From positions 1 to 49,023 of the forward strand of contig JACQXX010000117.1 of the NCBI GenBank assembly GCA_016208495.1: a DNA stretch of 49,023 nt, read 5' to 3'. The position numbers and the translations under genes are program-made. The notes under the pieces were generated by a model. The model ran no database searches. It worked only from the letters and a program-made list of their open reading frames with translations, and was not told where the DNA came from. The stretch's first letter is position 1. Each line of letters begins with the position of its first letter. Positions 35,307-43,660 of the stretch are shown here, one piece after another. Source of the stretch: Acidobacteriota bacterium (lineage in GTDB: Bacteria > Acidobacteriota > Blastocatellia > Chloracidobacteriales > Chloracidobacteriaceae).

Positions 35307-35380
35307 CCACAGAGGACACAGAGGAGCACAAAGGTTAGAGGCGATTTATTTTCCTCCATGTTTTGCTGTGTCCTCTGTGG
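35307..35380. repeat. 15-bp inverted repeat CCACAGAGGACACAG
   Basis: The 15-mer at 35307-35321 and its exact reverse complement at 35366-35380 enclose about 44 bases. It lies directly in front of the msrA gene. The CACAGAGGACACAG style belongs to a short-repeat type found in several environmental genomes. Confidence 0.7.
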
Positions 35381-35480
35381 CGTCGTTGGGTTTTCTGCAA
35401 ACCGACTTGCAAGCGTTTGATACCTGGGCGAAACTGCGGGCGTTCAACTCTTCAAACGTTCGTTCAATCAACCGTACACT

Positions 35481-36053
35481 ATGAGTTCAAATCCATTACC
35501 ACCTTCATCAGTTCATTCAACCACGGAAGTCGCCACGCTCGGAGGCGGCTGTTTCTGGTGTCTGGAAGCCGTTTTCGACCAGCTTCAAGGCGTGCTTCAC
35601 GTTGAGTCGGGATATTCGGGCGGGACCGTCGAAAATCCAACCTATATGCAGGTGTGCGCTGAGATCACTGGTCACGCTGAGGTTGTTCACGTCACTTTTG
35701 ATCCGACCGCCATTTCATTTCAGGAAATTTTGCAGATCTTTTTTGTCATCCACGACCCAACCACATTCAACCGGCAGGGGGCCGACATCGGAACTCAATA
35801 CCGGTCAGCTATTTTCTATCACTCTCCAGAGCAAAAACAGGTTGCCGAAACGATGATTCGGGAGTTAAATGCGGTTGGGGTTTATGACCGACCGATTGTC
35901 ACCGAAGTGACCGCTTTTACCCAGTTTTTTGAAGCTGAGCCGTACCATCAAGAGTACTTTGTCCGCAACCCGGCTCAAGGCTATTGCCAGTTTGTGGTCT
36001 CACCCAAGGTGGCCAAATTCCGCAAACTGTTTGCCGAAAAACTGAAGAAATAA
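35481..36053 (+). CDS. msrA: peptide-methionine (S)-S-oxide reductase
   Basis: A 190-residue MsrA, which repairs methionine-S-sulfoxide. The catalytic segment GGGCFWCLEAVF carries C24, and the family motifs GYSGG, YMQVC, GHAEVVHVTFDP, IFFVIHDPTT and DIGTQYRSAIFY follow. A C-terminal QGYCQF cysteine can act as resolving residue. Length and order are canonical. A terminator hairpin follows, so it is probably a single-gene unit. Confidence 0.96.
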   Translation: MSSNPLPPSSVHSTTEVATLGGGCFWCLEAVFDQLQGVLHVESGYSGGTVENPTYMQVCAEITGHAEVVHVTFDPTAISFQEILQIFFVIHDPTTFNRQGADIGTQYRSAIFYHSPEQKQVAETMIRELNAVGVYDRPIVTEVTAFTQFFEAEPYHQEYFVRNPAQGYCQFVVSPKVAKFRKLFAEKLKK

Positions 36054-36079
36054 AAGCCGTCAGTCATCCGTGAACTACA

Positions 36080-36120
36080 GGGCAGTCGCACGAACCCTTT
36101 TTCGTGTGCTGCCCTTTTCT
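36080..36120 (+). terminator. intrinsic terminator after msrA
   Basis: GGGCAGTCGCACGAA at 36080-36094 pairs with TTCGTGTGCTGCCC at 36101-36114 apart from a small bulge, followed by TTTTCTGTTT. Confidence 0.75.
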
Positions 36121-36137
36121 GTTTGCAAAGGAGTTGT

Positions 36138-36800
36138 ATGTTGTATCTTGAAAACAATGCTTCAGAAAAAGCCAGTGTTGAAGAACGCTATCCCGATAAT
36201 GTGCCAGGTCCTTTTTACTGTGACACGCAGTGCCTGGATTGTGATGTGTGTCGTGATACGGCACCCTACAATTTCACTCGAAATGATGACGGAGGGTATT
36301 CATACGTCTATAAACAACCAACCACAATTGAAGAACTCCTGGCCTGTACGGAAGCCATGGAGGCTTGTGGTGTTGTTGCAGTTGGGAATGATGGTGGCCC
36401 AGTCGGTGACTGGTTTACCCCAAATGACCTGATCCTTTTCTACGAACTTCAAAACTCCCCAACGCTTCAGACTTTTTTGAACTACGTTGCGCAGGGCGGC
36501 GACCTCAACACGGCCTTTCGACTGGCTGCCCAGTACGGAACGGTTGAAACCATCAACGCTCTACTGGATATGGGCGCTGATATCAACCATCAATCACCGC
36601 TGGATGGCTCAACGGCGTTGATGTTTGCTGTTCGTGGTCGAGATTTGGAAATGGTTGACTGTTTAATTAACCGGAATGCCGATGTTCATTGGTGTAACTC
36701 CAAGGGAGAGACGGTGATGGATCAATTTGAGCAATCGAAAAAACTCCCTGACCTGAAAGCGAAGTTGCTTGCAGTTGGAGCTATTCCAACTCAGAAATAA
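36138..36800 (+). CDS. ferredoxin-like domain fused to ankyrin repeats
   Basis: A 220-residue protein starting at ATG 36138 behind AAAGGAG. Residues 28-80 contain CLDCDVCRDTAPYNF with C32, C35 and C38, then C70 and C77 before GVVAVG, the pattern of a single-cluster ferredoxin domain. Residues from about 110 hold ankyrin-type repeats (FRLAAQYGTVETINALLDMGADIN, ALMFAVRGRDLEMVDCLINRNADVH, KGETVMDQF). It could be an electron carrier that docks on a protein partner through the ankyrin part. The combination is unusual. Confidence 0.75.
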   Translation: MLYLENNASEKASVEERYPDNVPGPFYCDTQCLDCDVCRDTAPYNFTRNDDGGYSYVYKQPTTIEELLACTEAMEACGVVAVGNDGGPVGDWFTPNDLILFYELQNSPTLQTFLNYVAQGGDLNTAFRLAAQYGTVETINALLDMGADINHQSPLDGSTALMFAVRGRDLEMVDCLINRNADVHWCNSKGETVMDQFEQSKKLPDLKAKLLAVGAIPTQK

Positions 36801-36817
36801 AGTCTGGAGTACGCCGA

Positions 36818-36851
36818 CTTGTCGGCGCTTTGGTTTGAAAGCGCCGATAAG
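36818..36851. promoter_or_regulatory. 14-bp hairpin in the leader of the membrane protein
   Basis: CTTGTCGGCGCTTT (36818-36831) pairs with AAAGCGCCGATAAG (36838-36851) with one G-T wobble. It lies between two genes and 43 bases before the next start, so it may act as terminator or attenuator. Confidence 0.55.
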
Positions 36852-36894
36852 TTCTCATCGTTTCAAACCTGAATCCAGTACACCTGGAGGTTAT

Positions 36895-37632
36895 ATGAAC
36901 CTTTTCCCATCAAATTTTCTTCCGCTGGCCTGCTCACCGATGGCGGAATTGACCCAGATTCTAGGCGGTCCCCTCTGGTTCTATCAATCCGCAGGGTTAA
37001 TCTTGAGTGCCATCCTCTTGAAATCACTCACCTTTGCCTGGCTTGAGAAATCTCATCAGGCGTTTTGGCTTATGCTGGCGGGGAATGTCGCCAGTTCAAT
37101 GGTGATTGGGCTGTCGTTTCCGTTTACTGCTACCCCTGATCTTGGCTTTATCTTCCTGCTTCTTATTATTTTTGGTATTACCTCTGTGCCGGCCCAAAGG
37201 CTTCTGGAAATAAATGGCTATCAGGAACGCTGGTGGTTCAATCGGGCCACTGTCGCCTTGTTTGTGGTTGGATTGTACATTCTTTCAGTTATTACTTTTG
37301 CTGCTGCTTATGGAAACCTGGAGCGAGGAGCTATTGGCTGGTATTGGGGGTTCAAAGTTGTGGCCATGATTGGGTCACTCACAATAAGTCTATTTATATC
37401 AATTTTTTATGAAGAATGGGTTATTTCTTCATGTTCAGACCCACCAACCGTAAACCCAATCCGGCTGGATCGGGTCGTGAAGGCCAATTTGATAACCATG
37501 GGATTGATCTTGACCGTGCTGGCGGTCAATATCCTGCCGCAACGGTTTGGTTATTCATTTGTACTGGTCAAGCTGATGCAATATCCCCAAAGTAATGTCT
37601 CTGAATCAGCTCAAGATTTATACAAACGATAG
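36895..37632 (+). CDS. hypothetical multi-pass membrane protein
   Basis: A 245-residue protein with about six hydrophobic helices. ATG 36895 has GGAGG directly upstream. Visible segments are AGLILSAILLKSLTFAWL, FWLMLAGNVASSMVIGLSF, LGFIFLLLIIFGIT, ATVALFVVGLYILSVITFAAAYG, VVAMIGSLTISLFISIFY and LITMGLILTVLAVNILP. I recognise no family. The end overlaps the convergent PTH2-like gene by 22 bases. Confidence 0.7.
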   Translation: MNLFPSNFLPLACSPMAELTQILGGPLWFYQSAGLILSAILLKSLTFAWLEKSHQAFWLMLAGNVASSMVIGLSFPFTATPDLGFIFLLLIIFGITSVPAQRLLEINGYQERWWFNRATVALFVVGLYILSVITFAAAYGNLERGAIGWYWGFKVVAMIGSLTISLFISIFYEEWVISSCSDPPTVNPIRLDRVVKANLITMGLILTVLAVNILPQRFGYSFVLVKLMQYPQSNVSESAQDLYKR

Positions 37633-37916
37633 AATTTGAATGGTTTGGGCCATTCAGCCCGAGGTTTGAAGGCAATGGCCACTTCGGCGCCGTCAAGCTT
37701 TGATTCGGTGATGATGACGTGATCGGGGACGGCTTTGGCCTGTTCAAATTCAGTATCAGTGACCTTGCAGATGGTTTTGTAAAATGGACCAGCGAGCCAT
37801 TCGGAAACTTCAAGCGAATCCTGAAATTTCAAATACGCTGCCAGCGAGGCATGGGCTACGGCCACGAGTGCATAACCAACCGGAATTGATTCCTTGACCA
37901 AAATGTACATTTTCAT
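37611..37916 (-). CDS. small PTH2-like protein
   Basis: A 101-residue protein. The opening KMYILVKESIPVGYALVAVAHASLAAYLKF resembles the start of peptidyl-tRNA hydrolase 2 proteins (a VRxDLxMGKGKxAAQxSHA pattern), but the basic catalytic residues are not all present. The later segment AVPDHVIITESKLDGAEVAIAF fits the fold. I call it PTH2-like without claiming activity. GAGG lies eleven bases before the start. Confidence 0.6.
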   Translation of the reverse strand: MKMYILVKESIPVGYALVAVAHASLAAYLKFQDSLEVSEWLAGPFYKTICKVTDTEFEQAKAVPDHVIITESKLDGAEVAIAFKPRAEWPKPFKFYRLYKS

Positions 37917-37934
37917 GATGTCTCAATCCTCGGG

Positions 37935-38003
37935 ACGGGTTCAATACCCTGAGCCCGACTTCTTCAGCCCGATGTCTTCAGTCCCAAGCCCTGGTTTTTT
38001 TCA
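37935..38003. repeat. GGGCTGA-type repeat fragment
   Basis: CCCGACTTCTTCAGCCCGATGTCTTCAG and CCAAGCCCTGG match the inverse of the arrays near 12950 and 15100. It abuts the target duplication of the following element. Confidence 0.6.
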
Positions 38004-38012
38004 GTCCTCAAA

Positions 38013-38321
38013 CTCCGTTGCGGAAAGGTCGGTTTTCGCCCGAATGGGCGGTGGAAAGTAGCCGGTGGGCAGCCTGCTTTGAGGCGCACCCACCGGAATG
38101 CGGATCGGAATGGTTCGCGCCCGGCTGGGCGCTGGATCAAAATCCGAAGGGCCCCGAAACTTTCGCCGAAACCTGACTGACGAACGCTTCCAGCGCCCAG
38201 CCGGGCGCGAGCGGAATGGGCCATGATCCGGTGGTATGCCCAAAGCGGCAAACCACCGGCTACTTTCCACCGCCCATCCGGGCGGGAGCTATCAAGCCCA
38301 AGCGACCTTTCCGCAACGGAG
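38013..38321. mobile_element. full-length inverted-repeat element, copy B, with 9-bp target duplication
   Basis: The element begins CTCCGTTGCGGAAAGGTCG and ends with the reverse complement, and both arms of about 120 bp contain CGCCCGNATGGGCG, AGTAGCCGGTGG and GCGCCCGGCTGGGCGCTGGA. The core of about 50 bp includes CCGAAACTTT. GTCCTCAAA stands on both sides (38004-38012 and 38322-38330), a perfect 9-bp duplication as made by transposition. It has no gene. It belongs to the same family as 4132-4323 and 46792-47103. Confidence 0.88.
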
Positions 38322-38330
38322 GTCCTCAAA

Positions 38331-38482
38331 ATAGTGGCTTGGCGAAAACACAAAAGTTGAGTATAGTGGGTTTATCCAACAACTTGGAAGAACTTTGCAG
38401 GTTACAGCCACCTAACCTCTCTCAGGGAGACGATTCAACTGGTTTTTGTGGGAAACGTGTCAGTGTTTGAAATGAAGGATTC
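38331..38482. other. no supported gene
   Basis: Short intergenic stretch between the element and the next gene. The start of the hypothetical protein at 38483 is GTG, preceded by AAGGA, and no other signal stands out. Confidence 0.5.
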
Positions 38483-39295
38483 GTGTCCAGCGATCCTGAA
38501 GAACAACTGAACGCCCACGTTACACAGAAAGTGGAGTTTATGGCTCAAGTATCTCCGAAACATTTTTACAAGGTGGACATGCGGACGTTTTCGCTGTCTG
38601 AAATTCTCTATTACCTGCCAGGAATCAATGGTTTTCTCACCTGGTTATTGAATGTGCTGGGTATTAAACCTTTACCTGTCTATGAATCATTGGTGCCATT
38701 TCCAGTTCGGGCAGATAGTTTTTTTTGTGACCACACCGAGGTTTCTCTGACTGGTCGAGAAATGATTGCTCCGTTTGTTGAGAGTTTTGAAAGACTAGGG
38801 TTTTCAGTCCTGGGGTATGAACAAAATCCTTCGATTGATCCGAATGTTCTGGATTGTGCCGCATGTCATTTGCTCCATCAAAACGGGAATTTTTTTAGCA
38901 ATGTCATCTTCCTCAATTCAGTTGAAGCCTCTGAACCCCATCGGGTTTCTCTTACCATATGGTGCCTGGATTCAGAGAACCGGGCCTTTGGGTTACATAA
39001 TAAAGCCCGGTCCTATGATATTTTTGCCGCCAACCTCTTAAAAACTACCAGTATACTGATCCACACGGATTCTCCTTTTGAACTCTTTCGGGAATTTGAA
39101 TTACGGGTCAATGCTCAATTAGACTTTTCATCGCTTAAACCACTTTACAACCGACACCAGTATGCTCAGTTGATTGAAACGAGAAGCGTTGCTGTTTTAG
39201 AAGAAGGTCTTCGGCGTGGACGGTATATTCCAATGACCGAAATCGAGGTCCAGGAACTGAAGCGGAAACATAGCTGGCGGTATGCTCAGACCTAA
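38483..39295 (+). CDS. hypothetical protein
   Basis: A 270-residue protein of unknown function starting at GTG 38483 behind AAGGA; an ATG at 38540 is an alternative. The middle holds hydrophobic and cysteine-containing stretches (CDHTEVSLTGREM, LDCAACHLLHQNGNFF, LTIWCLDSENRAFGLHNKARSYD). No signal peptide is visible with either start, so it is probably cytoplasmic. The end is basic. I find no family. Confidence 0.6.
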   Translation: MSSDPEEQLNAHVTQKVEFMAQVSPKHFYKVDMRTFSLSEILYYLPGINGFLTWLLNVLGIKPLPVYESLVPFPVRADSFFCDHTEVSLTGREMIAPFVESFERLGFSVLGYEQNPSIDPNVLDCAACHLLHQNGNFFSNVIFLNSVEASEPHRVSLTIWCLDSENRAFGLHNKARSYDIFAANLLKTTSILIHTDSPFELFREFELRVNAQLDFSSLKPLYNRHQYAQLIETRSVAVLEEGLRRGRYIPMTEIEVQELKRKHSWRYAQT

Positions 39296-39443
39296 TCGAA
39301 GGACCGGGGAAGTGTTACACACTCAAAAATTGTAATAGGGCTCAAAATTCTGCATTCAGCCTTTTGAAAGACTTACAACTCACAGAGATAAGTTACAGCC
39401 ACTCGCATACAGCGCATAAACAAAATGGTAGAGAGGAACAGAT

Positions 39444-41414
39444 ATGTCACCACTTCGAATAAGCATCGGGGTAATGATTTGCCTTGTGGTTCTTTTCCTG
39501 GGAACTCCAATCGTCAACGCTGAGGATTGGAAGCCGATTGAATCATCTCACCTGGCCCTCAAAGCTCCCATCGTTGATCCCAATGCGGATGCCGAAGCGA
39601 TCTTTTGGGAAGTTCGCATCAACGACTCCGAAGCGGAACCAGCCTTTGATCACTACATTCGGATTAAAGTCTTTACCGAACGCGGCGTCGAAAAAAAATC
39701 CAGGATTGATATCACCTATCCCGATAAAGTCAGAATCCACAGCATTTCGGGGCGGACGATCCAGCCTGACGGCTCAATTCAGGAGCTGAAAAAGGATGGG
39801 ATTTTTGAGCGGACCATTGTCAAACTCAACAAACTCCGGCTGAAGGCCAAATCGTTTACCCTTCCTGGTGTCAAAGTTGGCTCCATCATCGAGTACAAAT
39901 GGAGTGAAAGTCGGCCCAGTGGATTTGCCGACAACGTTCCGTTGCGCTTTCAACTCGATATTCCGATTCAAAATGTCAGCTACCTGGTCAAACCCTGGAG
40001 CGACCGCAATTCAAACTACAAGATGCGGTCCATCGTGTTTAATGGCCCCGAAGCCACCTTTGATAAAGGGAATTTTGGGTTTACGCGGATTTCAATGAAA
40101 AACCGCCCGGCAGTGGTCGAAGAACCGATGATGCCGCCAGATGATGAAGTTGAAAACTGGATGTTGCTCTACTACACGGAGTTAGGTGATTACACTCCAG
40201 AAAAATACTGGAAAGACATCAGCCGCCGAATCTATGACTCAACCCGTGGGTATATCAAGCCCAACGACGAAGTCAAACAGCTCGCCAGCTCACTGGTGGC
40301 TGGCATAACGACACCGGAACAAAAAATTGAGAAGTTATTCTGGTACTGCCGGACCAAAATCAAAAATACAACCTTTGAAGACCTGCCCAATGAGGACAAG
40401 CTCAAGGAAAACAAATCGCCGGGCAATACATTGAAAAATGGATATGGCGATGCGGTGGACATCAATTATCTCTTTGGTGCGATGTGTGTGGCAGCGGGAC
40501 TCGACCCCCGAGTAGCGCTGGTGCCAGATCGAGGCCAGAAGTTTTTTGACATCAGTCATACCATTTTCTTTATGAAACAAATCGTGATTGCTGTCCGGGT
40601 GGGTGCGAACTGGCAGTTTTTTGATCCTGGCACCAGCTATGTTCCAGTGGGAATGCGAAGGTGGCAAGGGGAAGGCACCCAGGCCCTGGTTCTGGACGAA
40701 AAAGATTCAAGGTTTGTCACGACCAACCCGTCACCGACCACCAGCTCCAGTTACATCAGAAACGCCAAACTCGAACTGGCCGAAGACGGCACGCTAGAAG
40801 GGGATATTCGGATTGTTCTGACCGGGCATGTGGCTTCGGGAGAAAAGCTGTCGCTGGCCAAAGAATCACCTGCCGATCAAGAGAAAGAAGTTTTGAGCGA
40901 TATTAAAAAGCGGATGCAAACCGCGGAATGCACCAATTTGAAAATCGAGCACCTGGATATGACCGATCAGCCGGTGGTGTATAGCTTTCACGTAAAAATC
41001 CCCGGATATGCCCAACGGACTGGAAAACGACTGTTCATCAAACCAATGTTTTTCCAAAATGGCGAACCGGTTTTGTTTACCAATACCACTCGAACCCATT
41101 CAATTTACTTCCCTTATGGCTGGCATGAAGATGACACCATCGAACTCAAACTCCCCGCTGGATTTGAACTCGAAAGCGCTCAGTCGCCGGGTGGCATTAG
41201 CTTTGGTCAGGTCGGCGGATACGAAGCCAAGTTGTCGAGAACACAAGACGGCTCAAAAATCTTTCTGAGACGAAAACTCACGTTTGGAAATGATGGCATG
41301 ATCCTGTTTCCCAAGGATTCCTACCCGCAGTTGAAGGTGATTTTTGAAAAAATCCATCAGTTTGACGACTACTCGTTGACGCTCAAACAAGCCCAGGCCG
41401 CTTCAGCTCAATAG
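39444..41414 (+). CDS. DUF3857/transglutaminase-like exported protein without catalytic cysteine
   Basis: A 656-residue protein with a signal peptide (ISIGVMICLVVLFLGTPIVNA). The DUF3857 domain spans about residues 50-280, followed by a transglutaminase-like domain and a C-terminal beta-rich region. In the second paralogue the core reads GDCKDKA, while here it reads GYGDAVDIN with A337 at the cysteine position. The His and Asp positions are kept (DISHTIFF, QFFDPGTSY). A binding or structural role is more likely than catalysis. It precedes the active-looking paralogue by 35 bases, so both are probably co-transcribed. Confidence 0.88.
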   Translation: MSPLRISIGVMICLVVLFLGTPIVNAEDWKPIESSHLALKAPIVDPNADAEAIFWEVRINDSEAEPAFDHYIRIKVFTERGVEKKSRIDITYPDKVRIHSISGRTIQPDGSIQELKKDGIFERTIVKLNKLRLKAKSFTLPGVKVGSIIEYKWSESRPSGFADNVPLRFQLDIPIQNVSYLVKPWSDRNSNYKMRSIVFNGPEATFDKGNFGFTRISMKNRPAVVEEPMMPPDDEVENWMLLYYTELGDYTPEKYWKDISRRIYDSTRGYIKPNDEVKQLASSLVAGITTPEQKIEKLFWYCRTKIKNTTFEDLPNEDKLKENKSPGNTLKNGYGDAVDINYLFGAMCVAAGLDPRVALVPDRGQKFFDISHTIFFMKQIVIAVRVGANWQFFDPGTSYVPVGMRRWQGEGTQALVLDEKDSRFVTTNPSPTTSSSYIRNAKLELAEDGTLEGDIRIVLTGHVASGEKLSLAKESPADQEKEVLSDIKKRMQTAECTNLKIEHLDMTDQPVVYSFHVKIPGYAQRTGKRLFIKPMFFQNGEPVLFTNTTRTHSIYFPYGWHEDDTIELKLPAGFELESAQSPGGISFGQVGGYEAKLSRTQDGSKIFLRRKLTFGNDGMILFPKDSYPQLKVIFEKIHQFDDYSLTLKQAQAASAQ

Positions 41415-41449
41415 GTTGCGGCAATTGAGAAAAAAGGAGATATGCCGAC

Positions 41450-43417
41450 ATGATGATGCGTTTGCTGGCTTGCGTAGGTTTATTGCTTGCGGGGTCGCTT
41501 TCAGTTTTGGCCGGGGATGATGCGCCGGCGTGGCTTCGACAGGCCGCCGCGATTCCAACGCCACTTCTGATGAAAGGACCGCCGGCGGTGGTGTTGATTG
41601 ATGAATCCCGGATCACGATTGATGACCAGGGAAAAGTGGTCGAGACCCACACCTGTGCCATCCGGCTCCTCACCCGTGATGGCCGAGACTATGCCCTGGC
41701 CCGTGAAGTGTTTAATGCGGACAGCGAAAAAGTACGCGAGCTTCGAGCCTGGCTGATCAAACCGGGCGGCGAAGTGGTCAAGTATGACAAAAAGGAAATT
41801 GTCGAGCTGGCCGTGGTGGACAACGACATTTACAACGAAGCCCGAATGAAAATGATATCACCCGGCACCGATGCCGATGCCGGGTGTGTGTTCGGTTTTG
41901 AATCAGTTACCGAACAAAACTCGGTGTTTTCACAATTCATCTGGGATTTTCAGGAGCGCTTACCGGTTCTGGTTTCACGGTGTTCGCTCACCACACCCAC
42001 CGGGTGGAAAACTGAAAGCGTGACCTTTAACCATTCAAAGGTGGAACCGCGCATCTCGGGCAATACTTCGACCTGGGAATTGACGGGATTGCCGGGGATT
42101 CCGTCAGAACCAGCCAGCCCCGAAGTCACCAATATGGCGCCGCGGGTTGCAATCAGCGTGTTTCCACCTGCGGGGAGTAGTTCCGGCTCCCTACGGACGT
42201 TTGCAAGCTGGTCAGACGTGTCACGCTACCTTTCAGAACTGTGCGACCCGCAGGCCGCCGTCACCGATGCCATCACCAGCAAGGCCAAAGAAGTCACCGC
42301 CAGTGCCAAAACCGAGCAGGAACGCATTGCTGCCATTGCCCGCTTTGCTCAGAAAATCCGCTACATTTCAATTCAAATCGGGGTTGGTCGCGGCGGCGGA
42401 TACCGTCCCCATGCCGCCCAGGAAGTCCTCACCAAAGCCTATGGCGACTGTAAAGACAAAGCCAATCTCATGCGCGCCATGCTCAAAGCCGTCAACATCC
42501 CGGCGTACCCGGTGGTGATTTATGCCGGCGACCCGACCTATGTCCGTGAAGAATGGCCGTCTCCGCACCAGTTCAACCACTGCATTGTCGGGGTCAAAGT
42601 TTCGGACGAAACCAAACTGGAAACGGTCATCCAGCACCCGAGCCTGGGCCGAATTCTGATTTTCGACCCAACTGACGAATTCACCCCGATAGGTGACTTG
42701 CCGCATCACGAACAGGGAAGCCTGGCCCTGGTGGTGGCTGGTGAAGCCGGGGCGTTGCTTCGCATGCCGCAAACCTCCCCCGAAGCCAATAGCACTGACC
42801 GGACGACCCAGGTCAAAATGTCAAACACCGGAGGCGCCCAGGCCAGTTTGATTGAACTCGCCAGCGGTCAGGCGGCGGTTGAGTATCGCGGAGAATTTCG
42901 CAGCCAGCCTCCAGCCGAATATTCCAAATTGATTGAATCGTGGATTAGCGGCACCTTTTCAGGCGCCAGTGTGGCCAGCGTGAAACCAAATGACGATCCG
43001 GCTGCCGGGAAATTTCAGTTGAATGTGGAATTTACAGCACCCAACTTTGGCCAACTGATTCAGGGAAAGTTGTTGATGTTCAAACCGGCCATGCTTACCT
43101 TGACCAAGAAATACCGGTTGACCAATCAGCACCGATTGCACCCGGTGGTCATTGAACCGGAAAGCTTTCGTGAAATCGCGACGTTTCAGGTCCCAGAGGG
43201 GTTTGCCGTGGATGAAATCCCTGACCCAATTCAACTTGAAGCACCATTTGGCAGCTATTCCGCTACCTGTGAAGTCAAAGGGTCAGAAATTCGATATTCC
43301 CGGTCATTACTGCTCAAATCCAGTACCGTTCCGGCCTCTGACTATGAGGCAGTGAAAGGGTTTTTCACCAAAGTCAAAACGGCTGAACAATCCGCTGTCG
43401 TGCTGATTGCGAAGTAA
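41450..43417 (+). CDS. DUF3857/transglutaminase-like exported protein
   Basis: A 655-residue protein with signal peptide (LLACVGLLLAGSLSVLAG). DUF3857 lies at about residues 50-260. The transglutaminase core has an intact triad: C334 in AYGDCKDKANL, H377 in FNHCIVG and D406 in IFDPTDE. Proteins of this kind act in the periplasm or at the surface, and some relatives are lasso-peptide or cell-envelope proteases, but the substrate is unknown. ATG 41450 or 41453 both follow GGAG at 41436. The stop is followed 10 bases later by the F2 repeat element. Confidence 0.88.
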   Translation: MMMRLLACVGLLLAGSLSVLAGDDAPAWLRQAAAIPTPLLMKGPPAVVLIDESRITIDDQGKVVETHTCAIRLLTRDGRDYALAREVFNADSEKVRELRAWLIKPGGEVVKYDKKEIVELAVVDNDIYNEARMKMISPGTDADAGCVFGFESVTEQNSVFSQFIWDFQERLPVLVSRCSLTTPTGWKTESVTFNHSKVEPRISGNTSTWELTGLPGIPSEPASPEVTNMAPRVAISVFPPAGSSSGSLRTFASWSDVSRYLSELCDPQAAVTDAITSKAKEVTASAKTEQERIAAIARFAQKIRYISIQIGVGRGGGYRPHAAQEVLTKAYGDCKDKANLMRAMLKAVNIPAYPVVIYAGDPTYVREEWPSPHQFNHCIVGVKVSDETKLETVIQHPSLGRILIFDPTDEFTPIGDLPHHEQGSLALVVAGEAGALLRMPQTSPEANSTDRTTQVKMSNTGGAQASLIELASGQAAVEYRGEFRSQPPAEYSKLIESWISGTFSGASVASVKPNDDPAAGKFQLNVEFTAPNFGQLIQGKLLMFKPAMLTLTKKYRLTNQHRLHPVVIEPESFREIATFQVPEGFAVDEIPDPIQLEAPFGSYSATCEVKGSEIRYSRSLLLKSSTVPASDYEAVKGFFTKVKTAEQSAVVLIAK

Positions 43418-43427
43418 AATCAGTTTG

Positions 43428-43572
43428 TAGTCAGTAGTCAGTAGTCAGTAGTCAGTAGATAAAATCTGGATAGTTGGATCCATGGATTTCTTGAACAGAA
43501 TTGTTCCTAAATGACTCAAATAGAACCAGATCAACTTAACTGGCAATGCAAGATCCCAACACTCGACGACTG
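43428..43572. repeat. heptamer-array element F2 (AGTCAGT core copy)
   Basis: Four to five AGTCAGT-type units (43428-43457) precede a core of about 110 bp that aligns with the F1 core, sharing AGAATTGTTCCTAA and CAACACTCGAC. The inverted right array is absent; only GACGACTGA remains. It is a decayed copy of the same element. Confidence 0.85.
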
Positions 43573-43589
43573 AAGACAAACTGGCTTCA

Positions 43590-43625
43590 CAAAAATAAAA
43601 AAGGGCACAATTGTTTGTGCCCTTT
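43590..43625 (-). terminator. intrinsic terminator after the DUF4177-like gene
   Basis: AAGGGCACAA (43601-43610) and TTGTGCCCTT (43615-43624) form a 10-bp stem. On the minus strand it is followed by a T-rich tract (TTTTATTTTTG). It lies behind the stop of the minus-strand gene at 43661. Confidence 0.8.
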
Positions 43626-43660
43626 ACCTTTTGGATCAATTTTTTCCCATCGGGTCAAAC

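Noticed and set aside
38216-38470. 84-residue open frame right of copy B
   Set aside because: Half of it lies in the inverted-repeat arm; there is no ribosome-binding site.
41442-41453. Three-codon mini frame ATG-CCG-ACA-TGA before the second DUF3857 gene
   Set aside because: It overlaps the true start and could be a coupling artefact; too short to support any function.
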